From positions 806,001 through 870,000 of the forward strand of contig NZ_JAHEOJ010000020.1 of assembly GCF_018595715.1 (NCBI RefSeq): a stretch of 64,000 nt of DNA. Reading direction: 5' to 3'. The notes under the pieces are model-generated. The model was not told the DNA's origin and searched no databases. It saw only the letters and a program-made list of their open reading frames with translations. Positions 63,963 to 64,000 of this stretch are shown piece after piece. The first letter of the stretch is position 1. Each line of letters begins with the position of its first letter. The translations under genes and the position numbers were made by a program. This stretch comes from Glaciecola sp. XM2 (lineage in GTDB: Bacteria; Pseudomonadota; Gammaproteobacteria; Enterobacterales; Alteromonadaceae).

Positions 63963-64000
63963 CCATTTCGCGTACCAAAGATGGTTTCAAAATCCGAGGT
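63959..64000 (+). CDS. Start of an unidentified gene, truncated by the window edge
   Basis: Open frame from the ATG at 63959 to the end, reading MTISRTKDGFKIRG. Too short to identify. Confidence 0.35.
   Translation, partial: MTISRTKDGFKIRG

Overview
This is chromosomal DNA of a marine gammaproteobacterium, most likely of the Alteromonadales (Alteromonas/Glaciecola-like). The evidence is the gene order (recX-alaS-csrA-tRNAs, sap-pspF-pspABC-phhA-tyrR, smrB/prmB-aroC), a Na+-pumping oxaloacetate decarboxylase, a TonB2-type energy module with DUF3450 and TtpC proteins, and a TonB-dependent thiamin uptake locus. Coding density is high. I see no rRNA operon, CRISPR array, insertion sequence, prophage or plasmid gene. 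The assignment to a group is inference from gene content; no search was run. Layout: 1-7.3 kb holds a truncated M13 metallopeptidase, a COG3146 protein, recX, alaS, csrA and tRNA-Ser(GCU) plus two identical tRNA-Arg(ACG). 7.4-10.6 kb is oadGAB. 10.7-17.1 kb is an AT-richer block encoding a non-canonical chaperone-usher system: an usher-like outer-membrane protein, a SPOR-domain lipoprotein, two DUF4402-type subunits and a PapD-like chaperone. 17.2-25.4 kb is sapABCDF behind pspF, divergent from pspABC with a sigma-54 promoter. 25.7-30.8 kb covers aromatic and branched-chain amino-acid catabolism (phhA, tyrR, maiA, an Lrp regulator, leucine dehydrogenase) and the 4.5S RNA gene. 31.6-36.6 kb is the DUF3450-TtpC-ExbB-ExbD-TonB-TPR operon. 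36.6-39.2 kb has tmcA and a thioesterase. 39.2-43.3 kb is a TPP-riboswitch-controlled thiamin salvage operon (receptor, thiamin-binding protein, PnuT, kinase). 43.3-51.9 kb is translation and replication housekeeping: tRNA-Trp, holD, rimI, prfC, argS, prfB with its programmed +1 frameshift, and lysS. 51.9-64 kb holds panE, a pseudouridine synthase, an Hpt protein, an M16 peptidase, gshA, a lytic-transglycosylase-like lipoprotein, a DUF3149 microprotein behind two FNR-like boxes, smrB, prmB, aroC, an MFS permease and the start of one further gene. How the parts work together: the TonB2-like module can energise outer-membrane receptors such as the thiamin receptor encoded 3 kb away. Imported thiamin would cross the inner membrane through PnuT and be phosphorylated by the kinase, and TPP would then close the riboswitch. 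The Psp proteins guard the inner membrane when envelope machines such as the pilus usher or secretins cause stress. The item most worth study is the pilus-like block, in which the usher-like protein and the neighbouring lipoprotein end in matching SPOR-like half-domains with an identically spaced cysteine pair.
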